Assembly (NCBI GenBank): GCA_002783265.1
Contig: PFFG01000001.1
Coordinates: 107,173-171,172 of the forward strand
DNA length: 64,000 bases
Direction: 5' to 3'
DNA from: Candidatus Gracilibacteria bacterium CG17_big_fil_post_rev_8_21_14_2_50_48_13
GTDB lineage: Bacteria; Patescibacteriota; Gracilibacteria; 1-14-2-50-48-13
The notes beneath the pieces were generated by a model. The model saw nothing but the letters and a program-made list of their open reading frames with translations. It did no database searches and had not been told where the DNA came from. Position 1 is the first letter of the stretch; the number at the start of each line of letters is the position of its first letter. Both the position numbers and the translations under genes were made by a program. This document shows, one piece after another, positions 20,480-28,544 of this stretch.

Positions 20480-23400
20480 TTATTGTACAATTGGTGCACT
20501 GCCACGTTCCGCAGGAACAAGTGCATCTCCACCTGCACTTGTCCCCGTATCCGTATTCGTGTTGTCAGACGTGCTTGGAGTCACTTCTGCATTGGTATTG
20601 GCACTTGAGGAAGCAGAAGTATCTGATGATCCCGCTGTACTTCCTGCAACGGTGAAAGTCGACGTAGCGCTCGCTGTATTACCCTGGGTATCTGTAGCAA
20701 AGACTTTTATAGGGTAGGACCCCGCTGGGTACGAACCCGCTGGTAATGCAAGGGATATTGGATGCGTTCCCTCCGTCACAGTTTTCACGAGCTTACTACC
20801 TACATACACATCCACGGAACGAAGTGGACTGTCAGGATCAACGGCAGAAACACTGAAGGTCAATGTACCGCCAAGATTGACGGTTCCTCCACCCGAAATA
20901 GTCACAACAGGCCGCCCGCTATCCTGGCCGGTTTTCACAGCAATGGATGATTGTGCTGTTTTGCCATCCTTATCGTAGGCTATGACCAAAATTGCATGGG
21001 TAGCACCTGATCCAGGAATAGTGACCGTACCAGAGGTAAACGGCGCGGACGTTCGCGTTGTAACCAAGGCGCCGTTCAAATAGTATTCCACCTTAGAAAG
21101 TCCAAAGGGTGCATTAATAGCTGCATCTACATTGACCTGGCCCGCCTGCACTAACCCAGCATCCTTAGGATAGGTAATACTCACAGACAATTTGTCGGAT
21201 TCGGAAACGGGTTTACAGTCACTTGCATCCTTCGGAATTTGCACATCCTTTTGATCTTCTCCCTGATTACTTGCAAATCCACGTCCAGCAGCCCACGCAA
21301 GCACTGGATCCTCCCAGGCCTTTAAGTTCGGGCGCTCAGAATGGACGTTGTAGACGTAGATTGTTTCCACAATAGATTCATCACAACCCGCTCCTGCAAG
21401 AAGACCATTTCTTTTATCCACCTTCTTCCCCACAAGGGTCGTGTCATACTCTTTTGGAACAGCCCAGCTAGAGAATATATCCGTCGTCGTGAATTCTTTA
21501 GGAGTCCCCTTTGCTGCCAGTTTTCCTGAAAGAGTACTCACTGTTGCCTTCACAATTCCGCTTGGTTGAATAAAGGCACCTTTCTCTCTATCCTCATGCG
21601 CTTTAAGCATAAACTCCTTCCAGATTGGCGCTGCAAAATTTAGACCGTCTTGTCCCTGTTTCAGCTTGGACCCATCCATATTTCCTACCCACACAGCCGT
21701 TGCCAAGGAGCGTGAGTAGCCAACCGTCCACAAATCAGATGGATAAATCGATGCTCCAAAACGCTTATTTGAAGTACCCGTCTTTGCTGCCGTAACCACA
21801 CCTGGTGTTGCTAAGGCATTTGCCCAGAAACCTGCGGGTCGAGCGCTCGCATCGGAAAGAATACTCGTAATTTCATACGCTACTTGCGGGTCCAAAGCGG
21901 TCTTTCCTCGATTCGGATCCAGTCGTTCAATCACCTCGCCATCAGACGTTGTAATCTCAAGAATAGGCGTTGGTTCAATATAGGTTCCCCCATTGGAAAA
22001 CGTTGCATACGCTGCGGCCATATCTAGAGGTCGCACTTCACCCGCACCGATAGCTATCGGATAGCCGTAATAAAACTTCTCTTCAGGAGCCTTGCCTTCA
22101 TTTTGTGTGTCAGCAAACTCCTTGAGATACGGGAATCCCATTTTCGCCAAAAACTCCAGCGTCTTCTCTTCTCCATCGTTCAAAAAGTATGCCTTGATTG
22201 GTGGAATATTTCGCGAGTACGCAAGTGCCTTTCGAACAGTAATTGGGCCGAGGAATCCTCCATCATAGTTATTCGGGAAGTTCCCTCCAAATCGTGTTTT
22301 AACATCCCAGAGAACACTTCCTGGCCCCCAGTTTCCTTCAAACAACTGCGCGTAAATCAGAGGCTTAAAGCTGGATCCTGGTTGTCGTTTGCGAACCGTC
22401 ACATTCACATTTCCATCATTTGCTTCGTCCCAGTAGTCTCGGGATCCAACCATGGCAAGAATTTCGCCCGTGGCAGGGTCCACCGTCACAAGTGCTGCAT
22501 TATTGATGCCGTTACTTTTTGCATACACATCGCCCTTTTTCTTCACTATTTCCTGCGCCAAATTTTGCAACTTAGGATCAATGGTCGTTTTCACAATATA
22601 CCCTTTAGAACTCACATCTTCACCATATTTCTTTTCGAGGTATTCACGCACATACATGACAAAATGTGGAAAAACAATGCTCTCACGTGTTCGTTGAAAC
22701 GTCAGAGCATTTGCTTCCTTCCACGCCTGATCACGCTCTTCTTTTGTAATAAACCCTTCCTCCATCATACTTTGCAGAACAAAGTCTTTTCGGCCAATAA
22801 CGTACTTTGGATCATCCATGGAGGCACATCCCTTTGCCAAATTACCTGACTTGGGGGCAGACTGTGCAACGGTCTCATTGGAGACAGACTTTGAGGCAAC
22901 AGACTTAGGATCAAAGGTAAAGTTCTTTTCCTTGGGAAGTTCAACGGAGTTACCGCCAACAAAAATATCAAAGTTTTTATTTCCCGTTGAGAACGTATAG
23001 GACTCAGTAGAAGAAAGGGTCTGTTCATCTCCTTTTTCCAGTGTTCCTTCAAAAATCGTTTTCCCGTCAGAAACGGAGGCAATTTTTAGCCAGACTTTTT
23101 CCCGCGCTGCAACGACCACATCCGATGCGACTTCTTCACCATCTCCTGTCGTCGTTGCGTCAACCTCCCCAACATTTGTGCCCGCTCCACCGGGGGCGGA
23201 ACAATACCCCATAAGCAGATCTACATGCTGTCCAAAGGGAGAGTACAGCGCTGGCCCCTTTGGAAGAGATGCAAGCACTGCTGATTCCGCAATAGTAAGA
23301 TCCTTGGCATCCTTCGAAAAGAAGATGCGGGAAGCCATTTCAATACCGTAGGCGTTCCCCCCAAAAGGCGACTGATTCACATACAGCTCAAGAATCTTAG

Positions 23401-23923
23401 ACTTGGAGTATTTTTGTTCTAATTGATAGGCGAGAACTGCCTCTCGGAGTTTACGAATGTAGCTCTGACTTTTGTCTTTTAAAATAAGATTCTTCACCAA
23501 CTGCTGACTAAGGGTCGATGCTCCCTGCGTCGCATTCCCTCGCCAGTTCGAAACCTGGGCACGGATGATTCCAATAACATCCACACCTGGGTGAGTATAA
23601 AATTTTCTATCTTCAGCGGCGATAATGGCGTCGAGAAAATGTTGAGAAATACGCTCCAGAGGGACATATACACGGTTTTCCTCACCAAACACTTTGTATA
23701 GTTCATTCCCCTCTCGATCGAGAATCACCGTCGATTCCGCAAGAACCTTGTCCAGATCTCCAATATCGGGGAGATCTTTCAGCAACATGAACGCAAGAAC
23801 AGAGCCAGCAACAAGCGTCAGACCTGCAACAGCTGCAAATCCAATAAGGAGAAAACGGACAAATTTCGTTTTCTCTTCACGTTCTTTTCTTTTTTTACTC
23901 ATCAGGAAGGAGAGAAATCGCAT
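20480..23923 (-). CDS. Bifunctional class A penicillin-binding protein with RodZ-C-like insert and Ig-like tail
   Basis: Peptidoglycan glycosyltransferase/transpeptidase, 1,147 residues from ATG 23923 (ATG 23902 is an alternative; upstream TTG 23968 is less likely). Order: basic cytoplasmic end and one membrane helix (about 21-48); GT51 domain with the catalytic EDRKF (E104) and ASTLSQQLVKN; a roughly 125-residue insert; transpeptidase domain with SSFK (Ser516), SRN and KTGTS (713); then two Ig-like domains (SITYPKDAGLVQAGQVNVDA and VVTISGGGTVNLGGTLTFSV); and a low-complexity Ser/Thr/Asn tail. The insert, between the GT51 end (YSPFGQH) and the linker (GRKDFVLQSM), contains VWLKIASVSDGKTIFEGTL and matches the DUF4115 domain found at the C-terminus of RodZ. 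A Cys pair (about 241 and 366) brackets it. Acts outside the membrane in wall synthesis. Confidence 0.93.
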   Translation of the reverse strand: MRFLSFLMSKKRKEREEKTKFVRFLLIGFAAVAGLTLVAGSVLAFMLLKDLPDIGDLDKVLAESTVILDREGNELYKVFGEENRVYVPLERISQHFLDAIIAAEDRKFYTHPGVDVIGIIRAQVSNWRGNATQGASTLSQQLVKNLILKDKSQSYIRKLREAVLAYQLEQKYSKSKILELYVNQSPFGGNAYGIEMASRIFFSKDAKDLTIAESAVLASLPKGPALYSPFGQHVDLLMGYCSAPGGAGTNVGEVDATTTGDGEEVASDVVVAAREKVWLKIASVSDGKTIFEGTLEKGDEQTLSSTESYTFSTGNKNFDIFVGGNSVELPKEKNFTFDPKSVASKSVSNETVAQSAPKSGNLAKGCASMDDPKYVIGRKDFVLQSMMEEGFITKEERDQAWKEANALTFQRTRESIVFPHFVMYVREYLEKKYGEDVSSKGYIVKTTIDPKLQNLAQEIVKKKGDVYAKSNGINNAALVTVDPATGEILAMVGSRDYWDEANDGNVNVTVRKRQPGSSFKPLIYAQLFEGNWGPGSVLWDVKTRFGGNFPNNYDGGFLGPITVRKALAYSRNIPPIKAYFLNDGEEKTLEFLAKMGFPYLKEFADTQNEGKAPEEKFYYGYPIAIGAGEVRPLDMAAAYATFSNGGTYIEPTPILEITTSDGEVIERLDPNRGKTALDPQVAYEITSILSDASARPAGFWANALATPGVVTAAKTGTSNKRFGASIYPSDLWTVGYSRSLATAVWVGNMDGSKLKQGQDGLNFAAPIWKEFMLKAHEDREKGAFIQPSGIVKATVSTLSGKLAAKGTPKEFTTTDIFSSWAVPKEYDTTLVGKKVDKRNGLLAGAGCDESIVETIYVYNVHSERPNLKAWEDPVLAWAAGRGFASNQGEDQKDVQIPKDASDCKPVSESDKLSVSITYPKDAGLVQAGQVNVDAAINAPFGLSKVEYYLNGALVTTRTSAPFTSGTVTIPGSGATHAILVIAYDKDGKTAQSSIAVKTGQDSGRPVVTISGGGTVNLGGTLTFSVSAVDPDSPLRSVDVYVGSKLVKTVTEGTHPISLALPAGSYPAGSYPIKVFATDTQGNTASATSTFTVAGSTAGSSDTSASSSANTNAEVTPSTSDNTNTDTGTSAGGDALVPAERGSAPIVQ

Positions 23924-24110
23924 AGTGGCGAGGTGGCAGACAAAAGTAAAAGGAGAATAAACAGGCAAAGCTATTTGTGCCCATAGTAGGGATTTTCCTT
24001 AAAAGTGCAATCTTTCCGTGTGACACAAATGCAGCTTGGTTTCTATTGCACCTTTACCAAAAAACCTGTAGAAGAAAGACACTTCTCTTCATACGTTTCT
24101 GGCCAGATTT

Positions 24111-24362
24111 ATGCCTCCAAAAAAACGCTCAAAAGTCGATCGGCTCATTAAAGGTATTATTATTGGTGGCGCCATTGGCTCCGTTGTTGGTGTTACTCTT
24201 GCACCGAAAAGCGGTAAAGAGACACGAGATCATGTAAAAAATTCTGCCAAAAACTTTCTCGCAAGCGCACAGAAGAAAGGGGAAAAAAAGGTGAAAAAAG
24301 GTCCCGTTGGTACGCTGCTTGGAGGTGTGCATACTTTAGTTTTTGGAAAAAAGAAACGATGA
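24111..24362 (+). CDS. YtxH-family small membrane protein
   Basis: 83 residues. A glycine-zipper-like hydrophobic helix (IIIGGAIGSVVGVTLAPKSG) is followed directly by KETRD, the YtxH signature, then a Lys-rich amphipathic stretch. The final TGA overlaps the ATG of the next gene (ATGA), so the two are translationally coupled. YtxH proteins are stress-associated in Firmicutes, but their biochemical role is not known. The TGA stop here supports the standard bacterial code. Confidence 0.8.
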   Translation: MPPKKRSKVDRLIKGIIIGGAIGSVVGVTLAPKSGKETRDHVKNSAKNFLASAQKKGEKKVKKGPVGTLLGGVHTLVFGKKKR

Positions 24363-25552
24363 ACACCACGTCCCTTTTCCGTCATCTCGTTCTTCTCCTC
24401 CTCCTCTGCATAACGCTCCTATCTCCTGCAAATGTGCAGGCAGATGAGGGCGTGAAAGAACCACTCCTGAAAAGTTTCTACATGGAATTTCCCGATGGGC
24501 ACCGAACGTTGGTCACACCGGAGATTCTTCGACAAACTCTCACTATAGACAGTGTCAACATTGCGTCTGTAGACATAAAAACCCTACTGCAGATTGTTAC
24601 AACAAATGACCGAGAAGCGCATCTTGAGCAGAAGACAGAACAGAAATTCAAAGAAACCACAACAGGCGCTCTCATTCCTGAACATGTGCAAACTTTCTCT
24701 GTTGCCTACCCTCTCCTAGAAAAAATGATCCTCCGTAGTCAAACTGCACCAGGCAAAAAAACGCAGGTTCTTCGCATTCCAGGAGAAGCATCAACGCCAA
24801 AACTCACTCTTGAGCGTCTCGATGGCACAACACAGGAGCTTTCCGTCGTCGCCCATGGAGTTTCTGACTTTTCCGGATCCACACCAGCGCGAATTCATAA
24901 CATTAAAACCGCCCTTGCGCATTTTCAAGGCGCGAGAATCGACGCCGGAGCAACCTTTTCCTTCAATACGCTTCTCGGTGAGGTCGACGGATCTACTGGC
25001 TACATGAAAGAACTGGTCATTAAAGGTGATCGAACGCTTCCTGACTATGGCGGAGGTGTTTGTCAGGTCTCTTCAACTGTTTACCGTGCGGCTCTCAATG
25101 CAGGTTTCCCTATTATCGAACGGAAACCGCACTCCTACGCAGTCTCCTACTATCTTCCTTGGGGTACGGACGCAACTATTTATCCGGGTGTCATCGACCT
25201 ACGATTTCAAAACGATCTCTCCACGCCGGTCTACATGCACCTCAGCATCGCAGGCACAAACCTCCATACCTATTTCTATGGTCAGCCCGATGGACGAAAG
25301 GTGCTCCTGAAGGGTCCGAATACCTATGCCTTTGTTGGTGCCCCCGATCCAAAGATTGAGTACGTCTCTACCCTCGCTCCAGGGAAGCGCGTTTGGAAAG
25401 AATACGGTCATAATGGCTTTTCTGCCTGGTGGGAGCGCGAAATAACAACAAGTACGGGAAGCACTCTGACAGAGAAAATTCTCAGCACCTACGAACCGAG
25501 AGGTGGTTTTGTGCTTGAAGGAAAAGGAATGGAAGTCCCCTTGCCCGAGTAA
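24359..25552 (+). CDS. VanW family exported protein
   Basis: 397 residues with a signal peptide (MNTTSLFRHLVLLLLLC, cleavage near NVQA-DEG). After an N-terminal peptidoglycan-binding-like region, residues about 180-300 hold the VanW core: NIKTALAHFQGARIDAGATF, SFNTLLGEV, the hallmark GGGVCQVSSTVYRAAL and ERKPHSYAVSYYLPWGTDAT. VanW domains occur in vancomycin-resistance clusters and widely in Patescibacteria and Gram-positives; the catalytic function is not established, but a wall-associated role is usual. Coupled to ytxH by a 4-base overlap. The C-terminal part (STYEPRGGFV) is in the position where other family members carry a G5 domain. Confidence 0.88.
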   Translation: MNTTSLFRHLVLLLLLCITLLSPANVQADEGVKEPLLKSFYMEFPDGHRTLVTPEILRQTLTIDSVNIASVDIKTLLQIVTTNDREAHLEQKTEQKFKETTTGALIPEHVQTFSVAYPLLEKMILRSQTAPGKKTQVLRIPGEASTPKLTLERLDGTTQELSVVAHGVSDFSGSTPARIHNIKTALAHFQGARIDAGATFSFNTLLGEVDGSTGYMKELVIKGDRTLPDYGGGVCQVSSTVYRAALNAGFPIIERKPHSYAVSYYLPWGTDATIYPGVIDLRFQNDLSTPVYMHLSIAGTNLHTYFYGQPDGRKVLLKGPNTYAFVGAPDPKIEYVSTLAPGKRVWKEYGHNGFSAWWEREITTSTGSTLTEKILSTYEPRGGFVLEGKGMEVPLPE

Positions 25553-25609
25553 CAAAAAAAACCTACACTTCGCACATCACACTTTTGCATTCTCTCAAAT
25601 ACGCACATC

Positions 25610-26206
25610 ATGGAACTTTTTTGGCACGGCAAACATGCTTTTACGGTAGTCAGTGATGGAGTAACCTGTGCTCTCAACCCCTTAAAGGGTACGGGTATTC
25701 CAAAGGCTTCTTTTGCTGTTACCACAGAGGATGACCAAACCATGTATGACCCCAAGGTTCTCGAGCAGGCTTCCTACACCGTCAACTGGCCTGGTGAGTA
25801 TGAAGTGCAAGGGCATCTCATTGTTGGTGTTGAACTTCCTGATGTCATGGATGGAGCAATTCACACCATGATGGCAGTCACAACAATAGACCACGTATCC
25901 ATCGCACACCTTGGCTCCCTCACTCTCGTACCAGAAAGTAAACTTCTGGAAAAACTAGGTACCATCGACGTCTTGGTTTTGCCGCTCAATCCTGCGTTGA
26001 AACTGGAAAGTTATCTTTCCATCATTGACACCATCTCTCCCAACATTGTTGTCCCCGTGACAGACGATGCGTCTTCAGAGCTCATGACGCAGTTTTTGAA
26101 ACATTTTGGAGCAAGTCAGCTGGAAGCGCAGAAATCCCTCAAAATGTCTCATCCCGAGACAACTCCAGACACGCCAGATATCGTGCTTCTGCTTCCTAAA
26201 AACTAG
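25610..26206 (+). CDS. Metallo-hydrolase-fold protein lacking metal ligands
   Basis: 198 residues that follow the UlaG-like metallo-beta-lactamase fold: MELFWHGKHAFTV (first strands), VNWPGEYEVQGHLIVGVELP, VSIAHLGSL, IDVLVLPLNPAL and IVVPVTDD. In catalytically competent relatives the segment after the first hairpin has DP and then SHxHxDH; here these positions read NP and TTEDDQT, so the dinuclear metal site appears lost. Degenerate relatives are common in Patescibacteria. Probably a structural or ligand-binding derivative rather than a hydrolase. The stop is 4 bases before the mutL start, so the two are likely co-transcribed. Confidence 0.75.
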   Translation: MELFWHGKHAFTVVSDGVTCALNPLKGTGIPKASFAVTTEDDQTMYDPKVLEQASYTVNWPGEYEVQGHLIVGVELPDVMDGAIHTMMAVTTIDHVSIAHLGSLTLVPESKLLEKLGTIDVLVLPLNPALKLESYLSIIDTISPNIVVPVTDDASSELMTQFLKHFGASQLEAQKSLKMSHPETTPDTPDIVLLLPKN

Positions 26207-26210
26207 ATTC

Positions 26211-28025
26211 ATGGCGAGTATTCACCTGTTACCGCCCCTTGTTCAAAATCAAATTGCCGCAGGTGAAGTGGTTGAACGACCCGTCTCTGTGGTCAAAGAA
26301 TTAGTAGAAAACAGTCTTGATGCAGGGGCAACAGCCATAAAAGTTTCCCTGGAGGAAGGGGGTATTGCGCGTATTTCCGTGGAAGACAACGGTAACGGCA
26401 TGGATAAGGAAGATCTCCTCCTTTCTTGCGTTCGTCATGCAACATCTAAAATTTCCCAACTCGAGGATCTACAGCATATCGCCAGTATGGGTTTTCGTGG
26501 TGAAGCACTGGCAAGTATATCCAGTGTTGCCAAAGTAACCGTCACGAGTAGGACATCACTCTCCCCTTTCGCCAATCAGCTCTCCATCGAAGGTGACCAT
26601 ACGAGTACTCTTAAAGAAGTGGCGGCTCCTGTCGGGACTCGTATTGACGTTGAGGCCCTTTTCTTTAATGTTCCCGCCCGAAAAAAATATTTGCGCAGCA
26701 GCAAAACCGAGTATGGCCTCATTATGCGGTACATGACAGAAGTGGCGCTTTTGTATCCACACATTCGCTTTGAACTCCTCCACGAAGGCCGGAGCACTGC
26801 CCTTTTTGCGCCAGGAAGTGAAGAAGAACGATTAAAGTCTGCACTCGGCAGTCTGTTCCTCCAGGAACATCTTGCTGTCACGACCGAACATCCGGATATC
26901 ATGTTGCATGGGTATATCTCCAAACCTCATGTCCAACGTTCAACGCGCGTAAAGCAATACCTTTTCGTGAACAATAGGCCTGTAAAAAGCGATATTCTGA
27001 CCAAAGCGATTGCGCAGGCCTATCATCGCATTGTCGATGAAGGTCGCTACCCCTCTGTTGTTCTTTTTTTAACAGTGCATCCAACACTGGTTGACGTGAA
27101 TGTACACCCAAGAAAACTGGAAGTGCGTTTTCATGACCCACAGTTTCTTTTTTCCCTGGTGAGTACGGCACTAAGAAAAGAACTGATGCAGGAGGGCGGA
27201 CACCGCAGTCTTCGTGAAGAGGCGATGGAAACGAAGAATTTGATTGAAGGGACACCTACACCACTTCCCTCCTACAACCCGTTTTCACGAGCCAGTTCTC
27301 CCTATGCTGCTCCAAGTGCCACCCGCGGATTTAACAGTCAGCAGGTGCAAATGGATGTGGTTTTGCAGCACCAGCCCCTGCACTTTCATGAGCCGAAGAG
27401 GTTTGAGGAAACCAATTCCGCCCGTGCGTCTGGAGAGGCCCCCTATCGTATTCTGGGTCAACTTCTCCGGTGTTATATCGTTTTGGAAACCGCGGAGGGA
27501 TTACTTCTGGTGGACCAACACGCTGCCCACGAACGCATTCTCTTCGATCGCCTGACTCTTCTGAGAGAGCAAAACAAGGATCACGTGCAAGCGCTCCTCA
27601 CGCCGCATTTACTCCACCTGAGCCCTGAAGAACGTATTCGCCTCGAGCAATATCAGGGAATTCTACAGGAATCCGGTTTCCATCTTGATCAACTCGATGA
27701 ATCCTCTTGGAGTCTGACTTCCCTCCCGGCAGACTTGCCTGTGGGCTCCATCGACATTGAGAGCACTTTTCACACGATTCTTGGTGAATGTGAAGATATG
27801 GAGACCGGCTGTTCGAGCAAACATCTTGGCGACTACCGCGAAAAACTCCATGCCTACACCGCCTGCCGTAGCGCTGTAAAATTTGGTGATGCACTGACCA
27901 TGCCGGAAATGGAAGCCATTATGCAGGATCTCTGGCAGACACCAAGGAGGTATACCTGCCCCCATGGAAGAACCAGTATCGTTGCCCTGGAAAAGTCCCA
28001 TTTGATGCACCTATTCAACCGCTAG
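26211..28025 (+). CDS. mutL: DNA mismatch repair protein MutL
   Basis: 604 residues from ATG 26211, the start that gives the canonical MutL opening (IHLLPPLVQNQIAAGEVVERP). GHKL ATPase motifs are present: ENSLDAGA, EDNGNGM and GFRGEALASI. A proline-rich linker covers about residues 345-410. The C-terminal dimerisation/nuclease domain has DQHAAHERILFD, ACRSAVKFGD and CPHGRTS. These are the metal-site motifs of the endonuclease-type MutL used in methyl-independent repair. The usual DQHA-x2-E-x4-E ends in D here instead of E, a conservative change. MutS is not in the window. It works with MutS at replication mismatches in the cytoplasm. Confidence 0.96.
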   Translation: MASIHLLPPLVQNQIAAGEVVERPVSVVKELVENSLDAGATAIKVSLEEGGIARISVEDNGNGMDKEDLLLSCVRHATSKISQLEDLQHIASMGFRGEALASISSVAKVTVTSRTSLSPFANQLSIEGDHTSTLKEVAAPVGTRIDVEALFFNVPARKKYLRSSKTEYGLIMRYMTEVALLYPHIRFELLHEGRSTALFAPGSEEERLKSALGSLFLQEHLAVTTEHPDIMLHGYISKPHVQRSTRVKQYLFVNNRPVKSDILTKAIAQAYHRIVDEGRYPSVVLFLTVHPTLVDVNVHPRKLEVRFHDPQFLFSLVSTALRKELMQEGGHRSLREEAMETKNLIEGTPTPLPSYNPFSRASSPYAAPSATRGFNSQQVQMDVVLQHQPLHFHEPKRFEETNSARASGEAPYRILGQLLRCYIVLETAEGLLLVDQHAAHERILFDRLTLLREQNKDHVQALLTPHLLHLSPEERIRLEQYQGILQESGFHLDQLDESSWSLTSLPADLPVGSIDIESTFHTILGECEDMETGCSSKHLGDYREKLHAYTACRSAVKFGDALTMPEMEAIMQDLWQTPRRYTCPHGRTSIVALEKSHLMHLFNR

Positions 28026-28035
28026 GGCTTTATCC

Positions 28036-28063
28036 TTGCAGGGCGCATGTGCATCAGTATAAT
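28036..28063 (+). promoter_or_regulatory. Sigma70-type promoter (TTGCAG-16-TATAAT)
   Basis: TTGCAG at 28036-28041, a 16-base spacer and a perfect TATAAT at 28058-28063, directly after the mutL stop. It separates mutL from the downstream membrane protein gene and sets that gene's start downstream, at 28091. Confidence 0.7.
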
Positions 28064-28090
28064 AGACCCGGTATTGTTAATCCACCACTG

Positions 28091-28519
28091 ATGAATGAGC
28101 TGCTCAGTGCCCTCGGCACCATTGCTTCCTCGGAGACCCTCAACTGGGTGTTCCTCGGTGTGCTCGCCTACGTCGGTGTTCTTTGGATTGCGGTCATTCT
28201 TTGGGTTACAAAAGATATCACCAACCGCAGCAATAGCATGACGCTCCAGATTGTGAGCATTTCCCTGGTGATTCTTCTGACGCCTATTTTTGGCTTACCC
28301 CTATACATCCTTTTTCGGCCCTCTCGAACGCTTATGGAGCGTTACTTTGAGGAAGTTGAGCAGGATATGATCGAACAGTACTACGACTCCGTAGAAACAA
28401 TGGAAGCTCCGCTGGAAGATCTTCCTGCGGCCCCCAAAGCTCCCAAAAAGTCTCCGGCCAAAAAAACTGCTTCGAAGAAAGAAGCAGCAGAGGTCGAACC
28501 GGTAGATGACCTCGACTAA
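28091..28519 (+). CDS. Small two-helix membrane protein with charged tail
   Basis: 142 residues, start chosen at ATG 28091 because an upstream GTG at 28049 lies before the -10 box. Two membrane helices (WVFLGVLAYVGVLWIAVILWV and IVSISLVILLTPIFGLPLYI) are joined by a short polar loop (TKDITNRSN), followed by an acidic segment and a Lys/Ala/Pro-rich tail (APKAPKKSPAKKTASKKEA). The helical pair resembles the PLDc_N-type membrane anchors common in Patescibacteria, but no enzymatic domain follows. No function is assigned. It precedes htrA by 25 bases and is probably in the same transcript. Confidence 0.6.
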   Translation: MNELLSALGTIASSETLNWVFLGVLAYVGVLWIAVILWVTKDITNRSNSMTLQIVSISLVILLTPIFGLPLYILFRPSRTLMERYFEEVEQDMIEQYYDSVETMEAPLEDLPAAPKAPKKSPAKKTASKKEAAEVEPVDDLD

Positions 28520-28544
28520 TTATTTCATTGTTCACTGACGTTCT

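Noticed and set aside
22103..22849. A 248-codon plus-strand frame opposite the PBP gene
   Set aside because: It lies antisense to the transpeptidase and linker region and shows no protein-like motifs.
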